DNA from: Aquabacterium sp. J223
GTDB taxonomy: Bacteria > Pseudomonadota > Gammaproteobacteria > Burkholderiales > Burkholderiaceae_C
Direction: 5' to 3'
DNA length: 64,000 nucleotides
NCBI RefSeq assembly: GCF_024666615.1
Contig: NZ_CP088297.1
Location: 2,914,001-2,978,000, forward strand
The notes beneath the pieces are model-generated. The model made no database searches. It saw only the letters and a program-made list of their open reading frames with translations, and was not told the DNA's origin. The position numbers and the translations under genes were made by a program. Shown here one piece after another: positions 26,619-34,122 of the stretch; position 1 is the stretch's first letter; the number at the start of each line of letters is the position of its first letter.

Positions 26619-27173
26619 TTAGCAGAACTGCTTGCGCCCGATGCCGATTGCGAAGTCAAGGAACGCCTTCCATGGGAAGGTTTTGCAAAACACGAAGACG
26701 TGCAGGCCTGCGAACACCCACGGCACGAACGACTCGATGTGCGAGATCGGCCAGTACAGCTTCTTGTTCTTGCCTCGCTGGACCGCGTCCCACTCAGCGT
26801 CGTACGGGCTGATCGGCAAGCGCTTCTCGATCTCGTGCACCACACCCCACTTCGCGGTGTTCAGGTTCTTGTAGGAAACGATGATCGCAAACCACAGCAT
26901 GGTCAGCGCAATGCCGGCCGTGGCAAGGGTCCACAGGTACTCGGGCGAGTCCTTGGTGGTCAGGTACCCGACGAAGCCGAGGATCGCCGAGTTCACTGAC
27001 AGGAAGTAGTTGTTCGCGGTGGTGCGCCGCTGGCTGATCCGGTCAGCCATCTCCACGTACAGCTTGTACTGATCAAGGAGATGGCTATACCACTTCTCGT
27101 TGTGCGGATAGACCGCGTCTTCCTTGACGGGTATCTCGTTCCACAGCTTCGATTTCTCGTCCAGGCGAGGCAT
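26619..27173 (-). CDS. RipA/SLATT-like small membrane protein, putative membrane effector
   Basis: This 184-residue protein has a cytoplasmic N-terminus with the conserved helix HLLDQYKLYVEMADRISQRR and three membrane segments at about residues 55-73, 79-101 and 148-165. A charged linker lies between segments 2 and 3. The pattern resembles RipA-family octameric membrane proteins and SLATT-type proteins, which pair with nucleotide-signal generators and are thought to permeabilise membranes. Its ATG overlaps the stop of the TIR-like gene (TAATG), so the two are made together. In a Thoeris-like reading it would be the effector opened by the TIR product. Confidence 0.72.
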   Translation of the reverse strand: MPRLDEKSKLWNEIPVKEDAVYPHNEKWYSHLLDQYKLYVEMADRISQRRTTANNYFLSVNSAILGFVGYLTTKDSPEYLWTLATAGIALTMLWFAIIVSYKNLNTAKWGVVHEIEKRLPISPYDAEWDAVQRGKNKKLYWPISHIESFVPWVFAGLHVFVFCKTFPWKAFLDFAIGIGRKQFC

Positions 27174-27559
27174 TAGCGCCCGCCGTGGATGAGAGTCTTG
27201 AGGTTCTCCCAGGTCCAGGTGTACATCTTGTCGTTCTCGCCACCCTTGGGCCGCGTGCAGTCCACGTCCCTATACCCTTTGAGCAGGAAGTATGGCTTGC
27301 CAAGCTTCTTGGCGATGGCGAGTTCAATCGAGACACCCTTCGCCGTATGGGTCCGCATCCCGCACAGCACGCACACCACGTCGGCACGGTTGATGCGCCC
27401 CTTGACCTTCTCTTCCCAGTCGCCGGTCAAGTGCTCCTTGACGGAGGCGTCGGTGACATCGAACGGCGTGTCGTCGTGCTTCGACTGCCCGATCAGGAAC
27501 GTCTTCAGGGTTTCGTCGTTGTCATAGTCGAAGCTGACGAACAAACGGGCCTTAGCCAT
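27173..27559 (-). CDS. TIR-like (ThsB/MTH538 family) signalling protein, first gene of the operon
   Basis: This 128-residue single-domain protein opens KARLFVSFDYDNDETLKTFLIGQ. It has the core HLTGDWEEKVKGRINRADVVCVLCG, then THTAKGVSIELAIAKKLGKPYFLL with the likely catalytic E79, and a terminal MYTWTWENLK. This matches the MTH538 TIR-like family that includes ThsB of Thoeris. In Thoeris, ThsB senses phage and makes a cyclic ADP-ribose isomer from NAD+. No ThsA (SIR2/SLOG or Macro-TM) is present; the next gene is a small membrane protein instead. A good AGGAG lies 8 bases before the ATG at 27559. Confidence 0.85.
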   Translation of the reverse strand: MAKARLFVSFDYDNDETLKTFLIGQSKHDDTPFDVTDASVKEHLTGDWEEKVKGRINRADVVCVLCGMRTHTAKGVSIELAIAKKLGKPYFLLKGYRDVDCTRPKGGENDKMYTWTWENLKTLIHGGR

Positions 27560-27838
27560 CCGCTTCTCCTGCGAGGTAGGTGGGCTCTAATTCAACCGAT
27601 CGGCCATCTCACTCAGCGCTGGCACACCCAGTGGTTCTCCATATTCCGGCGGTTGCGCCGGCAGGTTAGCTTATCCCGACTCTCTGTTTAGCCACGATCC
27701 CGGAACGCGTTTGCCGGTGCCGGTGGCGCCGAAGAGCAGGTCTCTCCTGCTTATGAAGCGGAACTGGAGGGTCGCGAAGGTCGGCTTACGGTGCGCGCCG
27801 ACGTTCAAGAGGCGGCCGTCGACCGACAGCAACCAGTC
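27560..27838. other. Promoter side of the defence operon and IS target region; no gene recognised
   Basis: These 279 bases separate the TIR-like gene from the IS element. They contain a perfect hairpin CCGGCG-GTTG-CGCCGG at 27646-27661. A minus-strand open stretch of about 50 codons (ending about 27670) was interrupted by the IS, but it has no recognised family and no ribosome-binding site. The operon promoter should lie in the 27560-27645 part; no sigma-70 boxes of good quality were found by eye. Confidence 0.4.
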
Positions 27839-29458
27839 GAGGCTGTGTGAAAACGTCTTGATCGATCGAGGCGGCGCTTTTAAGGTTTGGCAACGCGACT
27901 TGGGGCGGCCACATGAAGCGATTCATCGAGGGCGAGGAGCGCAGCCAGATCACGCTGCTGCCTGAGTGTCTGGACGACTTCATCACCGAAGACAACCCAG
28001 TACGCGTTGTCGACGTCTTCGTCGATGAGCTCAAGCTCCACTCGCTCGGTTTCGATGGCGTGAGGCCGGCCGCCACCGGGCGCCCGTCGTACCACCCGTC
28101 GGTGCTGCTGAAGCTCTACATCTACGGCTACCTCAATCAGATCCAGTCGAGCCGGCGCCTGGAGCGTGAAGCGCAGCGAAACGTCGAGCTCATGTGGCTG
28201 ACCGGTCGCTTGACCCCGGACTTCAAGACGATCGCCGACTTCCGAAAGGACCACGGAGAGGCGATCCGCAAGGTATGCCGTGAGTTCGTACTTCTGTGTC
28301 GCCGGCTCCGGCTGTTCACCGAGGGGGTGGTGGCCATCGACGGCAGCAAGTTCAAGGGCGTGAACAACCGAGACAAGAACTTCACCAGCCACAAGATTCA
28401 GGTGCGGATGAAGCAGTTGGAGCACAACATCAACCGGTACCTCACCGAGCTTGATCGCGCTGATCGCGACCCGACACTGGTGCTTCCCGAGAAGGCTGCC
28501 CGTTTGAGGGAAAAGATCGCCAGGATCAAGGAGCAGATACGAGGGCTGGCCGAGATCGAACAGCAGCTCAGGTCTTTCAATGAGCGGCAGGTCTCCTTGA
28601 CCGATCCTGACGCACGCTCCATGGCAACCAGTCGACTTGGCTCGGCGGTCGTCGGCTACAACGTCCAGGCCGCCGTCGACACCAGGCACCACCTGATCGT
28701 TGTGCATGAGGTGACCAACGCCGTCACGGACCGAGGCCAGTTGGCCGCCATGGCCAAAGCGGCGAAGGAGGCTGCTGCTCACCCGAGCCCGATCGTTCTG
28801 GCAGACAGAGGCTACTTCGAGGGCTACCAGATCCTGGAATGCGAGCGAGCGGGCATCGCAGCGATGGTGCCCAAGCCACTCACCTCTGGCGGCAAGTTCG
28901 AGGGGCGCTTCGACAAGCGCGATTTCGCCTATGACGCCCAAGGCGACGTGTACCGGTGCCCGGCAGGAGAGACGGCGGTTCGTCGCTTCACCGTGATCGA
29001 GGACGGCAAGACGCTCCACAAGTACTGGTCGTCGGCGTGCCCCGGCTGTCACCTCAAGAAGCAGTGCACCCCGGCGCCGTTTCGGCGCATCAGCCGATGG
29101 GAGCACGAAAGCGTGCTGGAGGTTGTTCAGGCGCGCCTTGACGGCGCGCCTGAAGCTTCCCGCCTACGACAGCGCACCGTCGAACACGTCTTCGGCACGC
29201 TGAAGGCTTGGATGGGAGCAACGCACTTCCAGACCAGGACGCTCCCGCGCGTGCGGACCGAGATGAGCCTGCAGGTGTTGGCCTACAACATGCGGCGCGT
29301 GATCAGAATCTTGGGTGCAACGACCCTGATCGAAGCGATGAGGGCGTAGGACGAAGACTTCCTAGCAAGAGAGTAAGTGGCCATGCGCCGAAGCGCTGCG
29401 CGCTCCAGCGGCCGATGCTACTTGCGACCCGATGCCAGGGCTGTTTGCACACGCCCTC
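27839..29458 (+). mobile_element. IS1182-family insertion sequence (1620 bp) with 4-bp target duplication
   Basis: The left end GAGGCTGTGTGAAAACGT (27839-27856) and the right end, the complement of 29441-29458, match at 13 of 18 positions, including GAGG at the tips and GTGTG inside. AGTC flanks the element on both sides (27835-27838 and 29459-29462), a 4-bp duplication as expected for this family. The single transposase gene is intact, so the element may be active. It is lower in GC than the chromosome, like the island around it. Confidence 0.85.
27913..29349 (+). CDS. IS1182 family transposase
   Basis: This is a full-length DDE transposase of 478 residues. The N-terminal helix-turn-helix region contains GRPSYHPSVLLKLYIYGYLNQIQSSRRLEREAQRN. 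The first catalytic aspartate is in VVAIDGSKFKGVNN, the second in VLADRGYFEG. The glutamate is in RTVEHVFGTLKAWMG, the IS4/IS1182-type YREK-like end. A cysteine cluster (SACPGCHLKKQC) lies between them, as is usual for IS1182. No frameshift or stop interrupts it. It is transcribed away from the defence operon. Confidence 0.93.
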   Translation: MKRFIEGEERSQITLLPECLDDFITEDNPVRVVDVFVDELKLHSLGFDGVRPAATGRPSYHPSVLLKLYIYGYLNQIQSSRRLEREAQRNVELMWLTGRLTPDFKTIADFRKDHGEAIRKVCREFVLLCRRLRLFTEGVVAIDGSKFKGVNNRDKNFTSHKIQVRMKQLEHNINRYLTELDRADRDPTLVLPEKAARLREKIARIKEQIRGLAEIEQQLRSFNERQVSLTDPDARSMATSRLGSAVVGYNVQAAVDTRHHLIVVHEVTNAVTDRGQLAAMAKAAKEAAAHPSPIVLADRGYFEGYQILECERAGIAAMVPKPLTSGGKFEGRFDKRDFAYDAQGDVYRCPAGETAVRRFTVIEDGKTLHKYWSSACPGCHLKKQCTPAPFRRISRWEHESVLEVVQARLDGAPEASRLRQRTVEHVFGTLKAWMGATHFQTRTLPRVRTEMSLQVLAYNMRRVIRILGATTLIEAMRA

Positions 29459-29568
29459 AGTCTTTAGCAGACCCCTATCGGCCGACCTCGACAGGCAACA
29501 CTCAGTCAGCCTGGCGGCTGCAGGGCCCATCGGCACTGCCGCCCCCACTGCGCCCCCACAATCCCCCC

Positions 29569-30033
29569 ATGAAACGCCTCCTGCTCCCCACCCTGCTCGC
29601 CGCCGCCGGCGCGGTCCACGCCCAACGCATCGGCGAAGTCGACACGGTGTTCAAGCTGATCGGGCCCGACCACAAGATCGTGGTCGATGCCTACGACGAC
29701 CCGGGCGTCAAGGGCGTCACCTGCTACGTCTCGCGCGCCCAGACCGGCGGCATCAAGGGCGGGCTCGGCCTGGCGGAGGACAAGGCGGAAGCCTCCATCG
29801 CCTGTCGGCAGACCGGCCCGATCTCGTTCCCCCAGCCGGTCAAGCGGCAGGACGAGATGTTCAGCGAGCGCATCTCGCTGGTCTTCAAGCGCCTGCGCGT
29901 GGTGCGCATGGTCGACGCGCCGCGCAACACGCTGGTCTACCTCACCTACTCCGACCGCGTGATCGAAGGCTCGCCGCAGAACAGCGTCACCGCCGTGCCG
30001 GTCGACCGCGCCACGCCGATCCCGGTCCGGTAG
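29569..30033 (+). CDS. creA: CreA family exported protein
   Basis: This 154-residue protein has a signal peptide ([18 protein letters not shown]). The CreA blocks are [49 protein letters not shown]-like IACRQTGPI, and [10 protein letters not shown]-like [19 protein letters not shown]. Two cysteines (in TCYV and ACRQ) could form a disulfide in the periplasm. The function of CreA is unknown despite its name. It is the first native high-GC gene to the right of the island. Confidence 0.88.
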   Translation: MKRLLLPTLLAAAGAVHAQRIGEVDTVFKLIGPDHKIVVDAYDDPGVKGVTCYVSRAQTGGIKGGLGLAEDKAEASIACRQTGPISFPQPVKRQDEMFSERISLVFKRLRVVRMVDAPRNTLVYLTYSDRVIEGSPQNSVTAVPVDRATPIPVR

Positions 30034-30045
30034 CGGGCCAGGGCC

Positions 30046-30828
30046 CTACAGCGTGGGAACGGTGCCGCCGTCGATCCGGTACTCGGCACCGGCGATGGAA
30101 GCGGAGCGGGGCGACGCCAGGAAGGCGATCAGATCGGCCACTTCGCGTGGTCTGGCGGGGCGCCCCACGGGAATGCCGCCCAGCCAGTCCATCACGATCT
30201 TCTTGCCGCCTTCGTAGTCCGTTCCGGCCTCGTCGGCCATCCGCTGGGCAAACACCATCGACGCCTCGGTCTCGATCCAGCCCGGCGCAACGCTCAGGAC
30301 GCGAACGCCCTTCGGCGTCACTTCTCTCGCCAGCGACTTGCTGTAGGTGGTGAGGGCTGCCTTGGCCGCGGCGTAGGCGGTGGTGGACTCGGGAAGGGGC
30401 AGCACACGCTGGATGGAGCTGACGTGGATGATGACCCCCGCGCCCTGCGCCAGCATCGTGGGCAGCAGCGCCCGATCCAGGCGCACGGCAGGCATCAGGT
30501 TCAGGTTCAACTCGGCGAACCAGTGCTCGTCGCTGATGGCGGCGAAACCGCCGCCGGGCGTTTTCGACCCTCCGAGCACGTTGACCAGGATGTCGACGCC
30601 GCCCCACGCCCGCAGGATGGTCTGGGCAAGGTGGTGCGTGCCGTCGGCCGTCGACAGGTCGGCGGCGACGTAGGTGACCCCCTCCACCGGTTGCGGCGGT
30701 GGGGTGCGGGCGGATGTCGCCACCCGAGCGCCGGCCTCCACCAGGGCGTGCACGACGGCAGCGCCCAGGCCCAGCGTACCGCCGGTGACCACGGCCCGCA
30801 GGCCTTTCAGTTGCAGGTCGAAGCTCAT
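30046..30828 (-). CDS. Short-chain dehydrogenase/reductase
   Basis: This 260-residue SDR has the cofactor motif VTGGTLGLGAAVV (TGxxxGxG) near residue 14 and VNVLGGS at the NNAG-like position. The catalytic serine is in IHVSSIQRV and the YxxxK is in TTAYAAAKAAL. The C-terminal RPREVADLIAFLASPRSASIAGAEYRIDGG is typical of classical SDRs. The substrate is unknown. It diverges from a LysR regulator across a 180-bp gap with a palindrome, so the LysR protein probably controls it. The start at 30828 has GGAG 9 bases upstream. Confidence 0.87.
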   Translation of the reverse strand: MSFDLQLKGLRAVVTGGTLGLGAAVVHALVEAGARVATSARTPPPQPVEGVTYVAADLSTADGTHHLAQTILRAWGGVDILVNVLGGSKTPGGGFAAISDEHWFAELNLNLMPAVRLDRALLPTMLAQGAGVIIHVSSIQRVLPLPESTTAYAAAKAALTTYSKSLAREVTPKGVRVLSVAPGWIETEASMVFAQRMADEAGTDYEGGKKIVMDWLGGIPVGRPARPREVADLIAFLASPRSASIAGAEYRIDGGTVPTL

Positions 30829-30953
30829 GCCGTGATCTCCAAGCGGGTGAAGAGGCCGCGCGCCAGGCGGAGGGCGGGCGTGGGTTCGGGGAGGCTGAGG
30901 GCTGACATGGTTGAACTCGTCGGTTGGGACGGTCCACACAATGCCGTCGTCGA

Positions 30954-30981
30954 GCCGATTAATGAATAGACTAGGATCGGC
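30954..30981. promoter_or_regulatory. Putative LysR operator between the SDR and LysR genes
   Basis: An inverted repeat GCCGAT-N16-ATCGGC lies 28 bases before the LysR start in the divergent intergenic region. The enclosed AT-rich stretch (TTAATGAATAGACTA) could also hold promoter elements for either gene. Confidence 0.5.
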
Positions 30982-31008
30982 AATGGCTGTGTAGGGGGGC
31001 GATACACA

Positions 31009-31920
31009 ATGCGCGGGTCTGACTTCGCCGAGCTGAAGGCGTTCGTCGCGGTGGTGGAGCGTCAGAGCTTCGCGCGCGCGGCGGAGCATCTGGGCCTGTC
31101 GCCCTCGGCGCTGAGCCAGACGATCCGGCACCTCGAAGGCCGCATCGGTGCACGCCTTCTGAACCGCACGACCCGAAGCGTCGCGCCGTCGACCAGTGGC
31201 GAGCTGCTCTACCGGCGCATCGCGCCGTTGTTCCGCGAAATGGCCGTGGCCGTCGCCGAGGCCGGAGAAGCCACCGGACGGATGAGCGGCACCCTGCGCA
31301 TCAACACGTTGGGGATCGCGGCCAGAACCATCATCGCGCCGCGGCTCTCGCGTTTTCATGAGGCGCACCCCGACGTCGTGCTCGACGTCGTGGTCGACGA
31401 TGCACTGGCGGACATCGTCGCAGGCCGCTTCGACGCGGGCATCCGCGTGGGAGGACAACTGCACAAGGACATGGTGGCCATCCGCCTCACGCCCGACCTG
31501 AACATGGTCGCCGTGGCGTCCCCGGACTACCTTGCGCGTCGCGGAACCCCCAAGTCGCCCACCGAGTTGCATGACCATGCCTGCATCAACTGGCGGCTCC
31601 AAACGGACGGCAGGCACTATCGCTGGGAGTTCAAGAAGCGGGGCCAGCGACTCGAGGTGGCGGTGGAGGGCCCGGTCGTCACCAATCACGCCGACATCGG
31701 CCTCGGCGCTGCACTGAACGGGCTCGGCATCGCCTATCACTTCGAGAATGACGGCGTGGCCGAGCTCCTGGCCCAAGGACGGCTGGTCCAGGTCCTTGCG
31801 GACTGGTCGATCTCGCGCCCGGGTCTGTTCCTGTACTACCCGAACCGGCAGCACCGACCCGCGGCCCTCGGTGCGTTCATCGACTGTCTGCTGGACAGAA
31901 AGCCATTCGACCGGCCCTAG
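31009..31920 (+). CDS. LysR family transcriptional regulator
   Basis: This 303-residue protein has the N-terminal winged helix FAELKAFVAVVERQSFARAAEHLGLSPSALSQTIRHLEGRIGARLLNRTTRSVAPS. The substrate-binding domain begins at GTLRINTLGIAARTIIAPRL. The effector domain resembles the PBP2 group of regulators of SDR, alcohol or quinone dehydrogenase genes. It is divergent from the SDR gene it probably controls. Both genes have slightly lower GC and more mixed codon use than the box or cfa operons, which may mean an exchanged module. Confidence 0.9.
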   Translation: MRGSDFAELKAFVAVVERQSFARAAEHLGLSPSALSQTIRHLEGRIGARLLNRTTRSVAPSTSGELLYRRIAPLFREMAVAVAEAGEATGRMSGTLRINTLGIAARTIIAPRLSRFHEAHPDVVLDVVVDDALADIVAGRFDAGIRVGGQLHKDMVAIRLTPDLNMVAVASPDYLARRGTPKSPTELHDHACINWRLQTDGRHYRWEFKKRGQRLEVAVEGPVVTNHADIGLGAALNGLGIAYHFENDGVAELLAQGRLVQVLADWSISRPGLFLYYPNRQHRPAALGAFIDCLLDRKPFDRP

Positions 31921-31983
31921 CGTCCGGCCCTAGCGACCGGCCCTCAAACGACCCCCGCCGCCCACGGCCACAGGCTGCTTCGC

Positions 31984-32475
31984 ATGAAGACCATCCGCGA
32001 CCTGCTCAAGCCACCGCACATCGACGGGCGTGTGGAGGCCATCGTCGTGCGGGCCTCGCCGCGCGCGGCGGCGCGCAGCATCGCCGAGACGGTGGCGCTG
32101 GCCGGCATCGGCCTGGCCGACGATCGGCTGGGGCAGCGCGGCGAAGCCGAGCTGTCGACGCGGCAGGTGACGTTGATCCAGGCCGAGCACCTGCCGGTGA
32201 TCGCCGGGCTGGCGCGGGTGGACGGCGTCGACCCGGTCGGGCTGCGCCGCAACCTGGTGGTCTCCGGCATCAACCTGCTCGCGTTGAAGAACGCGCGGCT
32301 GCAGGTGGGCGAGGCGGTGCTCGAGATCGTCGGCCCGTGCCACCCCTGTTCCCGCATGGAGGAGACCATCGGCCCGGGCGGCTACGCCGCGATGCGCGGC
32401 CACGGCGGCATGACGGCGCGGGTGCTGACCGGCGGCCCGATCCGCGTGGGCGACCCGGTGCAGGTCCAGCGGTAG
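31984..32475 (+). CDS. MOSC domain protein
   Basis: This 163-residue protein has the MOSC core: GLADDRLGQRG, then STRQVTLIQAEHLPVIAG, the RRNLVVSGINLLALKNARLQVGEAVLEIVGPCHPCSRME block with a conserved cysteine, and a GRGG-like GHGGMTARVLTGGPIRVGD end. MOSC proteins bind the molybdenum cofactor or act as sulfur carriers in reducing N-hydroxylated compounds. There is no molybdenum enzyme next to it. Confidence 0.85.
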   Translation: MKTIRDLLKPPHIDGRVEAIVVRASPRAAARSIAETVALAGIGLADDRLGQRGEAELSTRQVTLIQAEHLPVIAGLARVDGVDPVGLRRNLVVSGINLLALKNARLQVGEAVLEIVGPCHPCSRMEETIGPGGYAAMRGHGGMTARVLTGGPIRVGDPVQVQR

Positions 32476-32480
32476 GCCTG

Positions 32481-32912
32481 TCACCAGACCGGCTCATCCG
32501 CCCCCGGCCGGACCGACGGCCGCGTCCAGCCGGCGCGCACGCCGTCGAAGGCCACCGCATGCCGCACCGCCCGCAGCCGGCCCCAGCCGCTGTCGGTCTC
32601 GTCCATCGCCGCGTCGTCGAACGGGGGCCATGCCCCGTGGATGCCGTCCGGCACCCGGCCCAGGCCGTCCAGCCACTGCCGCACCCCGGCCAGCCGCCGC
32701 CGCGCAGCGCCCCGCAGCGACGCGGCGGCCAGGCCGGCCGCCGCCGCCGCCGACTGCAGCGCGGTGCCCACCGCGAACGAACTGGGCAGCGCGGGCTCGG
32801 CGCCGGCCAGGTGCAGGTGGCGCAGCGCCTCGGCCGGCAGGCCGGCGTGGTGCCAGAGCCGCTGCACGGCCGCCGCGGCGGTGACGGGTGGGTCGTGGGG
32901 TGTCGTGGTCAT
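32481..32912 (-). pseudogene. CaiB/BaiF CoA-transferase with large in-frame internal deletion
   Basis: The first 67 residues contain LAGAEPALPSSFAVGTALQSAAAAAGLAAASL, the N-terminal block of a class III CoA-transferase subgroup. The last 65 contain RQWLDGLGRVPDG and SGWGRLRAVRHAVAF...PVW, the C-terminal end of the same subgroup. The middle of about 300 residues, including the catalytic aspartate region, is missing, leaving a 143-residue open frame. The junction lies near 32690-32715. The product should be inactive for CoA transfer, although the frame is still open. Confidence 0.7.
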
Positions 32913-32963
32913 GGCGTTCCTCGGCCGGCGCGTGGCCGGCAGGGCAGGCGCCGGCGCCGCGGG

Positions 32964-33357
32964 TCAGGCCGGCGGGGTCAGGGTCTCGATCAGCGCGAGG
33001 ATGTTGCCTTCACTGTCGCGGAACCAGGCGGCCTTGGCGCCGCCGGGCGACGAGCGCGCCCTGCGGGCTGCGCTCGCCGGGCAGGTCGGGGTAGAGGTCG
33101 AAGACCACGCCGCGGGCGGCCAGCGCCACCATCACCGCGTCCAGGTCGTCCACCGACCAGAAGGCCTGGCTGGCCTTCGACGTGCCGGCATTGGGCGTGG
33201 GGTAGAGGAAGGCCGCCGTGCCGCCGGCACAGCGGTAGACGACCCCACCGTTGACCTCCTCGTCGGGGGTGAGGCCGACCACCGTCTCGTAGAAGCGGCG
33301 GGCGCGCGCCAGGTCGCGCGCGGGCAGGTAGTTGAACATCGGGTACTGCTGCAGCAT
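32964..33357 (-). pseudogene. VOC/glyoxalase-family protein, frameshifted near its C-terminus
   Basis: The frame starts at ATG 33357 with an AGGAG in front. It encodes MFNYLPARDLARARRFYETVVGLTP, then AFLYPTPNAGTSKASQAFWSVDDLDAVMVAL, typical of VOC proteins. Near 33045-33047 a run of three G (C on the coding strand) appears to hold one base too many. Removing it joins ERSPQGALVA to GGAKAAWFRDSEGNILALIETL and a stop at 32964, the expected end with the last metal-ligand glutamate. As read, the protein ends early, at a stop near 33010, with a scrambled tail. The cause may be a sequencing error. Confidence 0.68.
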
Positions 33358-33441
33358 GAGGGGCTCCTGTCGGCGTCTCCCCCTCACGACGATCCTGCCG
33401 CCCGGCGATCGACATCGCCCCCGGCCGGGGGGCGCGACGGC

Positions 33442-34122
33442 TCAGCGGCTGCGCGCGCGCCAGGCGGCGACCAGCTCGGCCGATTCGGTGACCAGCCCCA
33501 GGTGCAGCGACACCATCGCCTGCGCCGCGGCCTCCAGCTCGTCGTCGGTGCCGCGGGTCAGGTCCTTGAGCACGATGACGCGGTAGTTGTGGTTGTTGGC
33601 GTCGAAGGCGGTGTTGAGCACGCAGCAGTCGCTGAAGCCGCCGTCGATGACCACCGTCTCGATGCGCTGGTTGCGCAGCAGGAAGTCGAGGTCGGTGGGG
33701 TAGAAGGCCGACAGGCGCCGCTTGTTCTCCACCGTCAGGTCCTGCGGCAGCACCTCGGTCACCCATTCGGTCCAGGGCGAGCCGGCCAGCGCATGGGCGG
33801 CGTGGTTGGGGATGTCGCCGACGTGCAGCGGGAAGGTGCGGCGCCAGGCGGCGGGGATGCCCTTCAGGTCGTCGGAGCCGTCGGGCCGCAGCACCGACTT
33901 CACGTGCACGATGCGAACGCCGAGCGCCCTCACCTGCCGGTGGAAGGCGTCGATCGGCGCGACGATCTCGCGCGCCCGCGGCGCCGGGCAGGGGCAGTCG
34001 GGCGAGTCGTCGAGGTGGCCGCGGTGCATGTCGATCGACAGCACCGCGGTGCGCGCGGGGTCGAGGTAGTCGTCGAAGCCGGCGGGCAGTTCGCGCTCGA
34101 CGCCGTGGACCCAGATCTTCAT
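33442..34122 (-). CDS. Isochorismatase-like cysteine hydrolase of the BMP transporter operon
   Basis: This 226-residue cysteine hydrolase has the catalytic aspartate in AVLSIDMHRGHLDD, the lysine in IVHVKSVLRPD and the cysteine in GGFSDCCVLNTAF. It belongs to the same superfamily as RutB (ureidoacrylate amidohydrolase) but differs in sequence. It overlaps the permease gene by 4 bases and is the last gene of a transporter operon preceded by a RutR-like operator. It may hydrolyse an amide or carbamate from the imported N-heterocycle. The substrate is not known. Confidence 0.82.
   Translation of the reverse strand: MKIWVHGVERELPAGFDDYLDPARTAVLSIDMHRGHLDDSPDCPCPAPRAREIVAPIDAFHRQVRALGVRIVHVKSVLRPDGSDDLKGIPAAWRRTFPLHVGDIPNHAAHALAGSPWTEWVTEVLPQDLTVENKRRLSAFYPTDLDFLLRNQRIETVVIDGGFSDCCVLNTAFDANNHNYRVIVLKDLTRGTDDELEAAAQAMVSLHLGLVTESAELVAAWRARSR

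Noticed and set aside
27711-27965. 84-codon plus-strand frame running into the IS left end
   Set aside because: It crosses the IS boundary, has no ribosome-binding site and no recognisable domain, so it is probably chance.
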